DNA from: Vacuolonema iberomarrocanum LEGE 07170
Lineage (GTDB): Bacteria; Cyanobacteriota; Cyanobacteriia; Elainellales; Elainellaceae
Direction: 5' to 3'
Assembly (NCBI GenBank): GCA_015207365.1
Contig: JADEXA010000004.1
Coordinates: 62,001-126,000, forward strand
Length of the DNA stretch: 64,000 nt
Shown here: positions 7,642 to 16,573 of the stretch, piece after piece
Numbering within the stretch: position 1 is the first letter of the stretch
Layout of the letters: every line of letters starts with the position of its first letter
The notes under the pieces: generated by a model
Told to the model about the DNA's origin: nothing
Databases searched by the model: none
Seen by the model: only the letters and a program-made list of their open reading frames with translations
Program-made: the position numbers and the translations under genes

Positions 7642-9363
7642 TTAGCCCCGATCGCCCTTCACCTTGACCTGGAGCGATCGCATCCGGTTCAATGCTGCGG
7701 CTAAATCAATGCGCCGAAACATCGCCAAGTCTCCCTGGGGATAGTCGGTCAGAATATCCAGATCAGTCGTGTCCAGCTTGTCCTGTAGTGCGGTGATGCG
7801 ATCGCTCAGCGTATGGTTGCCGTCGAATTGGGGCTGGAGGGTGGTGATGGCTGCGCCGATTGCTCGAACTTGGCTGACTTCCACCAACTGCTCCAGGGCG
7901 CTCAGGTCAACGGATTCTCGTCCTAGCACCAGCTCATCGACCTCCCGCACTTTGAGCTTGGGGGGACGGCGATCGCGCTCCTGAAAAGAATCCTGCGTGG
8001 GCAACGGGAACCGCTGTGCCAGGGGGGCGAAGGACTCGCCCCCTTCCGCTTTGCGGTGGGTGGCATATTCAGCGGCGATCGCCTTGGCCTGCTCCGTCAC
8101 CGCTGTGGGCTGGTAGTCCGTCATCGCGATCACGGTATCCGCCACGTCGAAATAGTCGCCGCTGCCGCCCATCACCAGCACCGTGGACACGCCATAGTCT
8201 GCATAGAGCTGGCGGATCTTGTCGATGAAGGGAGTGATGGGTTCGTGGTCTTTGGCGATCAAGGCTTGCATCCGGCGATCGCGAATCATGAAGTTTGTGG
8301 CGGAGGTGTCCTCATCTACCAGTAAGGCCGAGGCTCCCGCTTCCAGGGCTTCCACAATGCTGGCTGCTTGGGAGGTGCTGCCGCTGGCGTTTTCCGTAGA
8401 GAAGTCGGTGGTCGAGCGTCCCTGGGGCAGGTGGTTGATGAAGGGTGAAATATCGACGCCCGCAACGCTTCGCCCGTCTTCCGCCCGAATTTTGACCGCA
8501 TCGGGCCGCGTGACCACTTGCTCCCGTCCATCGCCGGGGATGTGGTTGTAGATGCCGAGGGCGATCGCCCGCAGCAGCGTCGATTTGCCATGGTAGCCAC
8601 CGCCGACAATCAGCGTAATTCCTTCCGGAATGCCCATCCCCGAAATTGTGCCCTGGTTGGGGCGATCGAAACTCACCTCCAGTTCCGGGGGCGATTGGAA
8701 GGGTTGCGCAGCGTCTTTTAGGGGCGCATCATTCACGCCGCTCTGCCGGGGCAAAATTGCTCCGTTGGGGACAAAGCTCACCAATCCCCGCTCGCTCAAC
8801 TGCTGTCGCAACCAGTCTGCATCTTCGGCCACCTCCACCTGGCGCTGCATGGCCTTGGGTTTCAGCGACTCAAACCGCAACGCCGCATCCACAATATCCG
8901 GCAGGTCTTCGCACAGCAATGCCGCTGCCTGTCGTCCCAAAATCCGTCGTCCCTGGGCGGGCAACCCGACAACAAACCGCACCTCTACCTGCTCAGCCGA
9001 CACCCAAACCGAGGAGCGCTCGATAATTTGCTGGCCGATGGGGGCAATGCCGATCAAGCCGCTCTTGCCGCTGCCCCGCGTTGTCTGCATCATCCGCGCC
9101 TGTTTGGCAAACACCCGATGCAGGTAATCGCGCAGGGCGATCGCCCGACTCGGTGTTGCGTACAGCGACTTTGGAAATCCTGCCACTGCCTGCGATATCT
9201 GCACCCGCAAGCGACTCGGCGCAGCGAAGGGATCGCCCTGCACATGGTCGATTAGCAAGGTGAAGTCTGCAAACTGGTAGCGCCCCTGAATGTCTTTGTA
9301 GGCCTTGTAGCTCTTGCCATTCAGTCGTTGTAGTTCGTTGTAGAGATCGTCCTCAGTGCGCAT
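7642..9363 (-). CDS. Predicted ATPase of the ABC class (PF09818-type)
   Basis: A 573-residue soluble protein. An N-terminal region of about 240 residues precedes an ABC-type ATPase: Walker A GGGYHGKST at 254-262, a signature-like SGSTSQAASIVEALE segment (~327-341) and Walker B ALLVDEDTSATN (~346-357). There are no membrane segments, and it is not next to transporter genes. This matches the conserved 'ABC class ATPase' family, whose role is unknown; nucleic-acid or translation-linked work has been suggested only by analogy. The start is the ATG at 9363; the gene is divergent from the DCC-family gene, with ~145 bp between the starts. Confidence 0.85.
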   Translation of the reverse strand: MRTEDDLYNELQRLNGKSYKAYKDIQGRYQFADFTLLIDHVQGDPFAAPSRLRVQISQAVAGFPKSLYATPSRAIALRDYLHRVFAKQARMMQTTRGSGKSGLIGIAPIGQQIIERSSVWVSAEQVEVRFVVGLPAQGRRILGRQAAALLCEDLPDIVDAALRFESLKPKAMQRQVEVAEDADWLRQQLSERGLVSFVPNGAILPRQSGVNDAPLKDAAQPFQSPPELEVSFDRPNQGTISGMGIPEGITLIVGGGYHGKSTLLRAIALGIYNHIPGDGREQVVTRPDAVKIRAEDGRSVAGVDISPFINHLPQGRSTTDFSTENASGSTSQAASIVEALEAGASALLVDEDTSATNFMIRDRRMQALIAKDHEPITPFIDKIRQLYADYGVSTVLVMGGSGDYFDVADTVIAMTDYQPTAVTEQAKAIAAEYATHRKAEGGESFAPLAQRFPLPTQDSFQERDRRPPKLKVREVDELVLGRESVDLSALEQLVEVSQVRAIGAAITTLQPQFDGNHTLSDRITALQDKLDTTDLDILTDYPQGDLAMFRRIDLAAALNRMRSLQVKVKGDRG

Positions 9364-9508
9364 CTTGGTGTCGTTGTGTCTCCGTGGTGATTATCTAATA
9401 GGAACCACAACGGCACAAAGATATAAAGGGAGGAGGTGGTTTCAACTTTTCAGGGGATCTACAATAAGAATTGTAAAGAGACGTTTTGCATTTGGTCAGG
9501 TTTTCGCC

Positions 9509-10003
9509 ATGTCTGTATCCCCAACCGCTTCACCCCAGTCTTCCCGAGCCGATGCACCCCAGTGGAAGATCAAGCTGCTTTACGATGGCGAATGCCCGCT
9601 CTGCCTGCATGAGGTCAACTTCTTGCAGAAAAAAGATGCCGGTCGAGGGCTGGTTGCGTTTGTGGACATTGCCCGCGACGACTATGACCCGGCTGAGAAT
9701 GGTGGGGTCGATTTTGAATCGGCGATGGGGCGCATCCATGCGGTCTATCCCGACGGGCAGGTGATTCAAAATGTTGAAGTTTTTCGGCAAGTCTATGCGA
9801 TTCTGGGCATGGGCTGGCTTTATGCGCCGACACGGTGGCCCATCGTGCGATCGCTCGTCGATTGGATTTATGGCCTGTGGGCACGTTGGCGCTTACGACT
9901 CACCGGACGCCCCGACCTCGCTACCGTGGTAGCCCAGCGGCAGGAACGTCTGGCCTGCGAAGAGACTGGGCGATGCCGCCTCGACCCTGACCCCAATCCC
10001 TAA
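9509..10003 (+). CDS. DCC-family thiol-disulfide oxidoreductase (DUF393)
   Basis: A 164-residue protein with the family signature YDGECPLC near residue 24-31, which gives the DxxCxxC active site. Members are thought to be small thioredoxin-like redox proteins. The frame is open back to 9356, overlapping the divergent gene, but the ATG at 9509 places a normal short leader before the motif. The C-terminal half is basic and ends with CEETGRC, two additional cysteines. The stop is 3 bp before the next gene's start, so the two form an operon. Confidence 0.82.
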   Translation: MSVSPTASPQSSRADAPQWKIKLLYDGECPLCLHEVNFLQKKDAGRGLVAFVDIARDDYDPAENGGVDFESAMGRIHAVYPDGQVIQNVEVFRQVYAILGMGWLYAPTRWPIVRSLVDWIYGLWARWRLRLTGRPDLATVVAQRQERLACEETGRCRLDPDPNP

Positions 10004-10006
10004 CCC

Positions 10007-10876
10007 ATGACGCACAACCCAACGCCTTGGCAAATTCTGGATGCTCTTTTTCCCACACTGAAACTGGCGGCGTTTTATGCGCGCCAAATTCAGCCCCATA
10101 TCGCTTCGCGTCCTGCCAAAGATGGCTACGACAACATGTTTGGAGCCGCTCTCAGCGACGCGGATCTCTCTATCCAAACCATGGTCGAAGTTGCGCTCCT
10201 AGGTTCCTTCCCCGATATCCGCTTTTATGGGGAAGAGTATGAGCAAACCTACAACACCAAGTATTTCCGGGCGATTGACTTGGGCGGCAAGGATGATTAC
10301 CTCGTCACCCTCGACCCCATTGACGGCACCCGGTTTTACCTGGATGGGCACAACAACTATCAGATCATCCTAGGCATTTTGAACTGGGATGAGTTTGAGG
10401 CGGTCATTGCCCTCACCCCATCCCAAAACAGTTTTTACTACGCTCTACGGGGCAAAGGCGTTTACGTCGGGTCACTGGATGGTGGACTTAACGATACTGA
10501 ACCCCTGAAGCTCGGCGCACCCAAGCCCAAGATTTTGCTGGGGAATGGCATGGAGTTTTTGCGATCGCCCCTCAGTCAGCAATACGACATCATCGATATC
10601 GCCACCTCCTATTCCCACGAGACCCAAATCCCCAATGTTAACGGCATGTTGAATGGAGAGGTGAGCGCCGCCGTTATCCGAGGCGGAAAATTCATCGACG
10701 GCGCTGCGCTTGGTTTTCTGGCGCAGGAAGCGGGACATATCGTCACCACCCACAGCGGCGCGGCGCTGCCCCCACTGCATGAGTGCTCCAACTACGAGCG
10801 TCCGGGTCTCGTCATGGCGGCAACCGAAGAAATGCACCAGGCGATTGTAGGGGCGATCGCAACAGCGAGAAAATAA
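10007..10876 (+). CDS. Inositol-monophosphatase-family phosphatase
   Basis: A 289-residue member of the Mg2+-dependent, Li+-sensitive phosphatase superfamily. Metal-binding residues are visible: GEEYE (Glu76-Glu77) and the DPIDGT motif (Asp103, Asp106), with an IDGAALGFLAQEAG segment near the C-terminus in place of the usual WDxAAG motif. The substrate could be inositol phosphate, 3'-phosphoadenosine phosphate or a sugar bisphosphate; the sequence does not decide. The altered C-terminal motif (DGAA rather than WD-AA) suggests a divergent subfamily. It is translated with the upstream DCC-family gene. Confidence 0.83.
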   Translation: MTHNPTPWQILDALFPTLKLAAFYARQIQPHIASRPAKDGYDNMFGAALSDADLSIQTMVEVALLGSFPDIRFYGEEYEQTYNTKYFRAIDLGGKDDYLVTLDPIDGTRFYLDGHNNYQIILGILNWDEFEAVIALTPSQNSFYYALRGKGVYVGSLDGGLNDTEPLKLGAPKPKILLGNGMEFLRSPLSQQYDIIDIATSYSHETQIPNVNGMLNGEVSAAVIRGGKFIDGAALGFLAQEAGHIVTTHSGAALPPLHECSNYERPGLVMAATEEMHQAIVGAIATARK

Positions 10877-10909
10877 GGAGAATTCCAGAAAAGTGAATTT
10901 GCCCTTGAA

Positions 10910-10985
10910 GACCGTGCCCTTCGACTACGCTCAGGGCATGTAACAATAAGCTGGCTGAGCGCAGCCGAAGCCAGCGGGTATACCC
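10910..10985. repeat. Short dispersed repeat after the phosphatase gene
   Basis: CCCTTCGACTACGCTCAGGG followed by GGCTGAGCGCAGCCGAAGCC. Both halves are self-complementary and are near copies of a short palindrome that is common between genes in many bacteria. No coding role is apparent. Confidence 0.5.
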
Positions 10986-11040
10986 TTTTCGAGAAACCAT
11001 CTATGCTGCGTGAGCTGGCGTTCTCTAAAAAAACTCAAAA

Positions 11041-11076
11041 TCAAAAGAGAACAGGCAGCAGCCTGTTCTCTTTTGA
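11041..11076 (-). terminator. Bidirectional intrinsic terminator at the end of the ADO gene
   Basis: Perfect 16-bp arms TCAAAAGAGAACAGGC (11041-11056) and its complement (11061-11076), loop AGCA. On the minus strand the hairpin is followed by TTTTGAGTTTTTTT, a good U tract, 27 bp past the ADO stop codon. On the plus strand it could also end the phosphatase transcript. Confidence 0.8.
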
Positions 11077-11103
11077 TTTGATGCTTGATACAGTCCGACG
11101 AGC

Positions 11104-11799
11104 TTATGCAGCCGTCAAACCATACGCCGACATCCGCATAATGTCGCGGGTCGTGAAGCCGATGTTGCTCAGCGCTTCACCGTAGCTGATCATGAAGTCT
11201 TCGACCAGCGCGTCCTTTTCCATACCCAGGATTTTGGCATCCTTCTCAACTTCGTTCAGCATGCGCCAAACGATGGGCAGGTTCTGACGATTGGCTTCTT
11301 CCAGCTCGTCCTTCGACGTTTCGAAGTTGGCCTTGAGCCATTCTTCACCGAAGTTCAGGTGCAGGTACTCGTCTTTGACAACGCCTTCGGTAATCTTGCG
11401 AGCGAAGTCATCGGCTACAGGAATGTAAATGTTGTAAGCCGAAATGGCGAAACACTCGATGATCAAGGATTGAATCAGCAGGCAGGTTACGAGATTGCCT
11501 TTCTCTGAGGCTTCCTGGAAGTTGCGGTGCAGATCTGAGAAAAACTCTTTAGCGAATGCCATATCGGGCGTTACTTCAAGGTTCCGGCCACAAGCCTGGA
11601 AGCCTTTCTTATGGCGATTTTCCATCTTCGCTAGCTTAACCAGCTCTTCCGCGTTGTCGGGAATGAGTTCAGTCAGGCTTTTGTAGTTGGCGTTTGCTTC
11701 CTCTTCGCCTTCGATGACGATCGCGTTGATACGACTATAAGCGTCCTTATAAACGTCGCTTTTGTAGTCCAATTCGGGGCTAAGCTCAAGCTGCTGCAT
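11104..11799 (-). CDS. ado: Aldehyde-deformylating oxygenase (alkane synthase)
   Basis: A 231-residue di-iron ferritin-like enzyme that turns fatty aldehydes into odd-chain alkanes plus formate, the second step of cyanobacterial hydrocarbon synthesis. All six metal ligands are present at the positions of the Synechococcus elongatus enzyme: Glu32, Glu60, His63, Glu115, Glu144, His147. Length and both termini match the family. A TTAGGAG box precedes the ATG. In most cyanobacteria the acyl-ACP reductase gene is the immediate neighbour; here the gene is flanked by a phosphatase and a sugar-transporter permease, so the reductase must be elsewhere. A strong terminator follows. Confidence 0.96.
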   Translation of the reverse strand: MQQLELSPELDYKSDVYKDAYSRINAIVIEGEEEANANYKSLTELIPDNAEELVKLAKMENRHKKGFQACGRNLEVTPDMAFAKEFFSDLHRNFQEASEKGNLVTCLLIQSLIIECFAISAYNIYIPVADDFARKITEGVVKDEYLHLNFGEEWLKANFETSKDELEEANRQNLPIVWRMLNEVEKDAKILGMEKDALVEDFMISYGEALSNIGFTTRDIMRMSAYGLTAA

Positions 11800-12234
11800 A
11801 ACTCTGCAATCTCCTAACGATTCTTGTGCGCCTTCCCTCGCTGACGTGAAAACTACTCACAAAGCAAGGGAGATGCATGAATAGAACATTTTTGAACAAC
11901 TTATGGTCGGATCAGGTAGCCAGTCGATCGAACAAGTCGAACAAACATCAGTCTATACTCTAATGTCTCAAGGGCTGTGATTGTCAAATATTCCGCACGG
12001 GGATGCCCACATAATACCCTGGCTCTTTGATAGAACTTTTTCTATAGCTTTACGTTTGGAAACCGCTCTCGGATTCTGCCAATAGCTTTTTATGATTAGA
12101 CTTGACGTTCATTATAAAAAGAACGCTCTGGTGGGAATCTCACCAACCGAGGTAGGGGTTTCTACCCATCGATAGCGATCGCGACTTCTACCAAGCAAGG
12201 CAACCAATCTCCAGCGCAGCTTTCTGGACAGCCC
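11800..12234. promoter_or_regulatory. Divergent promoter region between ADO and a permease gene
   Basis: A 435-bp AT-rich gap holding both promoters. The ADO Shine-Dalgarno (TTAGGAG) lies 11 bases before its ATG. I could not assign -35/-10 boxes reliably and saw no known operator. Confidence 0.35.
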
Positions 12235-13089
12235 ATGACACCTCTCTTTTCACCCATGAATGGACGATCGCCCACCCCAACACCGAGCTGGGTCTTTCGG
12301 CTCTCCTGGCTCAACCCAGTGCTGCTGTTGATTGGAGTCGCCTTAGTACTGTCACCGCTGATTGTGGTGCTGGTGACATCCTTCACCCCAGCGGCGATCG
12401 CCGATAGCACTGCAACCTGGACCTTAGAGAACTATCGCCTTGCATGGGAGCGGGGCAACTTTTGGCTCGCGTTTGCGAACTCGACCCTAGTGGCGATCGC
12501 CGTAACTGCGATTCAGATCTTCACCTCAGCGCTGGCAGGCTATGCCCTGGCAAGACTGCAATTCCCCGGACGGCAGACGATTCTGCTGATTGTTCTTGCC
12601 ACCCTGGTCATACCGTTTCAGCTCCTGGTCATTCCCATCTTTCTCGTTTTGAAGTGGGGACACCTGATCAACACCTACGGAGCGCTAATTCTGCCAACGG
12701 CTGTCAATGGGTTCGGTATTTTTCTGATGCGGCAATTTTTCCAGACTATCCCCATCGAACTGGAAGAAGCCGCTACTCTGGATGGCGCAAATCGCTGGCA
12801 AATCCTATGGCGCGTCATGTTGCCCCTCTCGCGTCCGGCCTTGGTCACCCTTTTCCTCTTCACTTTTATTGGGGAATGGAACGACCTGTTCAAGCCGCTG
12901 GTTTTCACGACCCGTCCCGAGCTGCGCACCGTTCAACTAGCCTTGGCTGAGTTCCAGGAGCAATTTACCAACGACTGGTCTCTACTGATGGCAGCGGTCA
13001 TCATCGCCACAATCCCCGTCGTCGTTCTGTTCCTCTTTGGTCAACGCCAGTTCATTCGAGGGATTGCTGCGACAGGGATTAAAAACTGA
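12235..13089 (+). CDS. Carbohydrate ABC transporter permease (MalG/CUT1 type)
   Basis: A 284-residue inner-membrane permease with six predicted transmembrane segments. The EAA loop that docks the ATPase is clear (ELEEAATLDGANRW with the following LP.SRPAL segment). It resembles MalG/UgpE-like subunits, which import sugars or glycerol phosphate with a MalF-type partner, a binding protein and an ATPase. None of those partners is adjacent, which is common in cyanobacteria but leaves the substrate unknown. Start is ATG 12235; ATG 12253 is an alternative. Confidence 0.87.
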   Translation: MTPLFSPMNGRSPTPTPSWVFRLSWLNPVLLLIGVALVLSPLIVVLVTSFTPAAIADSTATWTLENYRLAWERGNFWLAFANSTLVAIAVTAIQIFTSALAGYALARLQFPGRQTILLIVLATLVIPFQLLVIPIFLVLKWGHLINTYGALILPTAVNGFGIFLMRQFFQTIPIELEEAATLDGANRWQILWRVMLPLSRPALVTLFLFTFIGEWNDLFKPLVFTTRPELRTVQLALAEFQEQFTNDWSLLMAAVIIATIPVVVLFLFGQRQFIRGIAATGIKN

Positions 13090-13150
13090 TGTGATTTTAG
13101 ATGGAAACGTTTGGCTGAGCGATCGCGACGCAAATCATAAGGCAATCATA

Positions 13151-13237
13151 GGACTTACCATTTGCTACGAAAACCAAAGCAGTTTGATGATTTTTGGGGC
13201 GCTCCACGCCCCAAAAATCATCAAACTGCGTAAGTCC
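13151..13237. repeat. MITE-like palindrome, family B copy 1
   Basis: GGACTTAC at 13151-13158 is mirrored by GTAAGTCC at 13230-13237, and inside is a perfect 23-bp hairpin (13179-13201 with 13207-13229, loop CTCCA). The GCGTAAGTCC end is shared with the element at 13829-13913. It lies 60 bp after the permease stop and 20 bp beyond the rnpB 3' end. Confidence 0.75.
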
Positions 13238-13256
13238 TGAACCATCTATCCACCGT

Positions 13257-13663
13257 TGAAAGAGAAGAGGGAGCCGTAAGCCGGGTTCTGTTCCTGAATG
13301 CCGCAGCATCCAGGGGCAGCTATCTATCTGGGACGCCTGTTGCCAGACACCTCAAGCGGATTGGCAGGTACGGATTGCTCCGCACCTCGGAGCCGGGAAA
13401 AGACCAACCATCGCTCCTTCGACCTTGCTCCCAACCGGGGTTTACCGAGCCAACGCCTCTCGACGTTGCTGGTGCGCTCTTACCGCACCCTTGCACCCTT
13501 ACCTGTGAGCCAATGGCTCCATCGGCGGTATGTTTCTGTGGCACTATCCTCACGGTCACCCGCACTGGGCGTTACCCAGCAAGTTTGGTCTTTCGGGAGC
13601 CCGGACTTTCCTCAAATTCCATCAGGAATCTGCAGCCACCCACACCCCCTCTTCTCTCCTTCC
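13257..13663 (-). ncRNA. rnpB: RNase P RNA (bacterial type A)
   Basis: The catalytic RNA of RNase P, which matures tRNA 5' ends. On the minus strand the conserved CR-I block GGAAAGTCCGGGCTCCC is near the 5' end (about 13601-13617), ACAGAAACATACCGCC follows in the middle, and AGAACCCGGCTTACGGC lies near the 3' end (about 13273-13289). The outermost P1 helix pairs GAGAAGAGGG with CCCTCTTCTC, which sets the ends to within a few bases. At about 405 nt it has the usual size. The protein-like frames across it are shadows. Confidence 0.95.
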
Positions 13664-13771
13664 AGTCTATCGTCTTACCCGACTTGGCCAACCCTTGGAA
13701 AGCCTTGCAGCGCCAGAGTTTCCTAGTCACATCAAATCTATAAGCACCAAAACCCAATCATGCAGGACCTA

Positions 13772-13829
13772 TATCAAATCCGGTTGAAGGGCGCAAACGA
13801 TAGTTGGGTTCTTCAACCGGATTTGATAT
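13772..13829 (+). repeat. Palindromic element family A, copy 2 (internal deletion)
   Basis: Keeps the terminal inverted repeats (TATCAAATCCGGTTGAAG at 13772-13789 and its complement at 13811-13828) but has lost the left arm and centre of the inner hairpin, leaving only the GCAAACGATAGTTGGG half. It is ~110 bp upstream of the rnpB 5' end, so it may sit in or near the rnpB promoter region. Confidence 0.8.
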
Positions 13830-13913
13830 TACGCAAAACTTGCGTCATCCTGAGTAAATTCGTTGATTGTGTGGCCGCGATGCGGCCACACAATCAACAA
13901 AATGCGTAAGTCC
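13829..13913. repeat. MITE-like palindrome, family B copy 2
   Basis: TTACGCA (13829-13835) and TGCGTAA (13903-13909) flank a perfect 17-bp hairpin (13862-13878 with 13882-13898, loop GAT). It abuts family A copy 2 directly. The right end AATGCGTAAGTCC matches family B copy 1. Confidence 0.7.
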
Positions 13914-13929
13914 AGTATCTAAGATTCCA

Positions 13930-14580
13930 CTATCCTCGCTGCTTCCAGGGATAAAGGCTATCCCAGGGAATCCGCCTAGCCTCGAATCGGAAGGTCAGGG
14001 GATGCGTTATCCAGTTCTCTTCGTAGTAGCCTGATGTGTTGGGCGCAACCCGTTGCAGGACAAGGCGGAAGACAAACTCTAGCTTTTTATCTTCAGGCAG
14101 AGAGCTGACAGGCCCTAAATCCACCATTGGAGCAACGATCTGCAGCCTGCCATCTTCTCCTGCCTTCAGCATATCTTCTGCCACAATTGTTTCGCTCAGC
14201 GCTGTTCCAGGGGAAATAACGCTAAATACTTGCGGGCGAGATAGATCCAGATTCATGCTGGGCGTGATTCGCACGACGCGGCGCGATCGCCCTTTGAAGT
14301 TCGTCAATGCACTGCGATCCCAATCCACATAGATGGGGCTATCGGACAGATTGGCGACGGTGAGCGAGAGATTAGCGACGGGCTCAAACCCATACACTTT
14401 TTTGAGGGGAATTTTGACGGCGATCGCCTCTTCCAATCCCTGTTCTTCTATCTGAGCATTCAGTGCAGGTTCATCCAAGACGAGTGCCGCTCGATCTTCT
14501 AGGTTATCGATGGCTCGATACCCAACATAGACCAACGTAAACAAATACACCGCCACGATAATGACATCTATAGATGGCAT
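13930..14580 (-). CDS. Membrane-anchored hypothetical protein
   Basis: A 216-residue protein. Residues 5-21 form a hydrophobic N-terminal segment, probably an uncleaved anchor, with the remaining ~190 residues soluble. The soluble part is rich in beta strand, with SLTVANLSDSPIYVDW suggesting a beta-sandwich of the kind found in cell-envelope proteins. I do not recognise a named family. Its start is 330 bp from ndhC on the opposite strand, so the two share a divergent promoter region. Confidence 0.75.
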   Translation of the reverse strand: MPSIDVIIVAVYLFTLVYVGYRAIDNLEDRAALVLDEPALNAQIEEQGLEEAIAVKIPLKKVYGFEPVANLSLTVANLSDSPIYVDWDRSALTNFKGRSRRVVRITPSMNLDLSRPQVFSVISPGTALSETIVAEDMLKAGEDGRLQIVAPMVDLGPVSSLPEDKKLEFVFRLVLQRVAPNTSGYYEENWITHPLTFRFEARRIPWDSLYPWKQRG

Positions 14581-14855
14581 GATGCCTGTCCATTTGCCCC
14601 ATCTATCGTTTTCGAGCGCTTCATTTTCTTCCCAGACCCATCCACCGCTCCATCCCCCATCCGATTTTTGGCATTGCTGATCGAGGGAATGATTTTTAAT
14701 TCTGCCCTAACCCTGCCGGACTCAGCGCAATTTATTAGATTTCTCAGAATAGAGAAATATCCATCCAAAACCAAAGTTTTGTCTGGGTATTAGAAATTAT
14801 CGCCCCCTTCCTAAAGAAAAGCTGAAGTCAGAGCCTCGCACCCTGCCGAAACAAA

Positions 14856-14883
14856 TTGACAAAAAGGGTTACATTATTAGTAA
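14856..14883 (+). promoter_or_regulatory. Putative promoter of ndhCKJ
   Basis: A consensus -35 box TTGACA (14856-14861), a 16-bp spacer and a -10-like TAGTAA (14878-14883). It lies 27 bp upstream of the ndhC GTG start. The remaining 270 bp of this gap back to the divergent gene shows nothing else recognisable. Confidence 0.5.
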
Positions 14884-14910
14884 TTCGATTGAGCGCAGGC
14901 AGGTATCAGT

Positions 14911-15273
14911 GTGTTTGTTCTGAGCGGCTACGAATATTTTTTGGGATTCTTGTTGGTGTGTACCTTAGTGCCTTTGATCGCCTTTGGCACATCGATTATT
15001 TTGCGACCCACGCGCCAGGGAGTTGAACGGCTGACAACGTATGAGTCTGGGATGGAACCGATTGGTGGAGCCTGGATTCAGTTCAACATCCGGTACTACA
15101 TGTTCGCGCTGGTGTTTGTCATCTTCGACGTAGAAACGGTATTTCTCTATCCCTGGGCAGTTGCCTTCAACCAGCTGGGGCTACTAGCGTTTGTCGAAGC
15201 CTTGATCTTTGTCGCGATTTTGGTCATTGGACTAGTGTACGCATGGCGGAAAGGAGCATTGGAATGGTCATGA
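14911..15273 (+). CDS. ndhC: NDH-1 photosynthetic complex I subunit 3
   Basis: A 120-residue membrane subunit of the thylakoid NDH-1 complex, which takes electrons from ferredoxin into plastoquinone for respiration and cyclic electron flow. It has three hydrophobic helices, the conserved loop [20 protein letters not shown] and the [12 protein letters not shown] helix. Translation starts at GTG 14911. It is the first gene of ndhC-ndhK-ndhJ; its stop codon overlaps the start of ndhK, which indicates translational coupling. Confidence 0.97.
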   Translation: MFVLSGYEYFLGFLLVCTLVPLIAFGTSIILRPTRQGVERLTTYESGMEPIGGAWIQFNIRYYMFALVFVIFDVETVFLYPWAVAFNQLGLLAFVEALIFVAILVIGLVYAWRKGALEWS

Positions 15274-15995
15274 ACCCCGACACCGAGATTGAATACAATC
15301 CCGCAGGTAAGATTTTAAGTCCGACAGGTCGCCCTGAAGTTACGAAAGACCTGTCGGAAAATGTTGTCCTTACAACGGTAGATGACCTCTACAACTGGGC
15401 AAAGCTCTCTAGCCTCTGGCCCATGCTGTATGGCACGGCTTGCTGCTTCATCGAATTTGCCGCTTTGATTGGCTCTCGATTCGACTTCGACCGCTTTGGC
15501 TTGCTGCCTCGCTCTAGCCCACGTCAAGCGGATCTAATCATCACGGCTGGCACCATCACCATGAAGATGGCTCCTGCCTTAGTGCGCCTTTACGAACAAA
15601 TGCCGGATCCCAAATATGTCATTGCAATGGGCGCTTGCACCATTACAGGTGGCATGTTCAGCATGGATTCGCCGACAGCTGTGCGTGGGGTCGATAAGCT
15701 GATTCCCGTCGATGTTTACATTCCGGGTTGCCCGCCTCGTCCTGAAGCCATCATGGACGCCATCATCAAGTTGCGGAAGAAGATTGCCAGTGAGGCATCG
15801 GAAGAGCGTGGGGTCATTGCACCCACCCACCGTTACCACACCATTTCCCACCAGATGCGCGAAGTTGATCCAATCCTGACTGGAAAGTATCTGGAAATGG
15901 ATAGCCGCAAGGCTCCTCCGAAGGAACTGATGGAGGCAATGGGCGTTCCTGTATCGGCTTTGGAAGAAGCACAGAAGGAGGTCGAGCGTGGCTGA
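15264..15995 (+). CDS. ndhK: NDH-1 subunit K (iron-sulfur N2 subunit)
   Basis: A 243-residue peripheral subunit that carries the last [4Fe-4S] cluster before plastoquinone. Cluster cysteines are visible: adjacent Cys60-Cys61 in TACCFIE, one Cys in the GACTITGG loop and one in PGCPPRPE. The frame opens at 15243, but ATG 15264 is preferred: an AAGGAG box at 15251-15256 lies 7 bases upstream. ATG 15270 is also possible. The C-terminal ~40 residues extend beyond the bacterial core, as usual in cyanobacteria. It overlaps both ndhC and ndhJ by a few bases. Confidence 0.97.
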   Translation: MVMNPDTEIEYNPAGKILSPTGRPEVTKDLSENVVLTTVDDLYNWAKLSSLWPMLYGTACCFIEFAALIGSRFDFDRFGLLPRSSPRQADLIITAGTITMKMAPALVRLYEQMPDPKYVIAMGACTITGGMFSMDSPTAVRGVDKLIPVDVYIPGCPPRPEAIMDAIIKLRKKIASEASEERGVIAPTHRYHTISHQMREVDPILTGKYLEMDSRKAPPKELMEAMGVPVSALEEAQKEVERG

Positions 15996-16506
15996 AGACA
16001 CCAACCAAGCGGAAACGAGCACGATCGTTGAAGCGGGTAAAACCTCCAAGTGGCTGACCGAAAACGGGTTTGAGCATGAACTCATGGAGCCCGATCACCT
16101 GGGTGTTGAAATCATCAAGGTGGATCGAGAAGTACTGATCCCCTTTGCCACCGCTCTCTATGCCTATGGGTTTAACTACCTACAGTTGCAATGTGCCTAC
16201 GACACAGGCCCAGGCGGTGACTTGGTCAGCGTCTACCACCTGCTCAAATTGGAAGACAGCGGGGACAAGCCCGAAGAAGTGCGTCTGAAGGTATTTGTTC
16301 CTCGCGATGATGCAAGTATTCCCTCGGTCTATTGGATTTGGAAGACAGCCGACTGGCAAGAGCGAGAGAGCTACGACATGTACGGCATCACCTACGAAGG
16401 CCATCCCAACTTGAAGCGCATCTTGATGCCCGAAGATTGGGTGGGCTATCCACTCCGCAAGGACTATATTTCACCCGACTTCTTTGAGCTACAGGACGCC
16501 TATTAA
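15988..16506 (+). CDS. ndhJ: NDH-1 subunit J (30-kDa subunit)
   Basis: A 172-residue hydrophilic subunit of NDH-1, homologous to the complex I 30-kDa subunit. Family features are the [17 protein letters not shown] segment and the C-terminal [11 protein letters not shown] motif. It starts with GTG at 15988 inside the end of ndhK, with AAGGAGG upstream, so it is translationally coupled. A strong terminator follows 36 bp after the stop, closing the operon. Confidence 0.97.
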   Translation: MAEDTNQAETSTIVEAGKTSKWLTENGFEHELMEPDHLGVEIIKVDREVLIPFATALYAYGFNYLQLQCAYDTGPGGDLVSVYHLLKLEDSGDKPEEVRLKVFVPRDDASIPSVYWIWKTADWQERESYDMYGITYEGHPNLKRILMPEDWVGYPLRKDYISPDFFELQDAY

Positions 16507-16542
16507 GGAGTTGGGTTTAGGAAGCGATGTGAACAACTCAGC

Positions 16543-16573
16543 GGGGGAAGCAAAAGGCTTTCCCCCTTTTTTA
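16543..16573 (+). terminator. Intrinsic terminator of ndhCKJ
   Basis: GGGGGAAGC pairs with GCTTTCCCCC (one bulged base) across a short A-rich loop, followed by a run of T residues (CTTTTTTATT). Confidence 0.85.

Noticed and set aside
13298..13787. Long open frames on both strands at 13.3-13.8 kb
   Set aside because: They lie across the RNase P RNA gene, whose conserved blocks and P1 helix explain the sequence.
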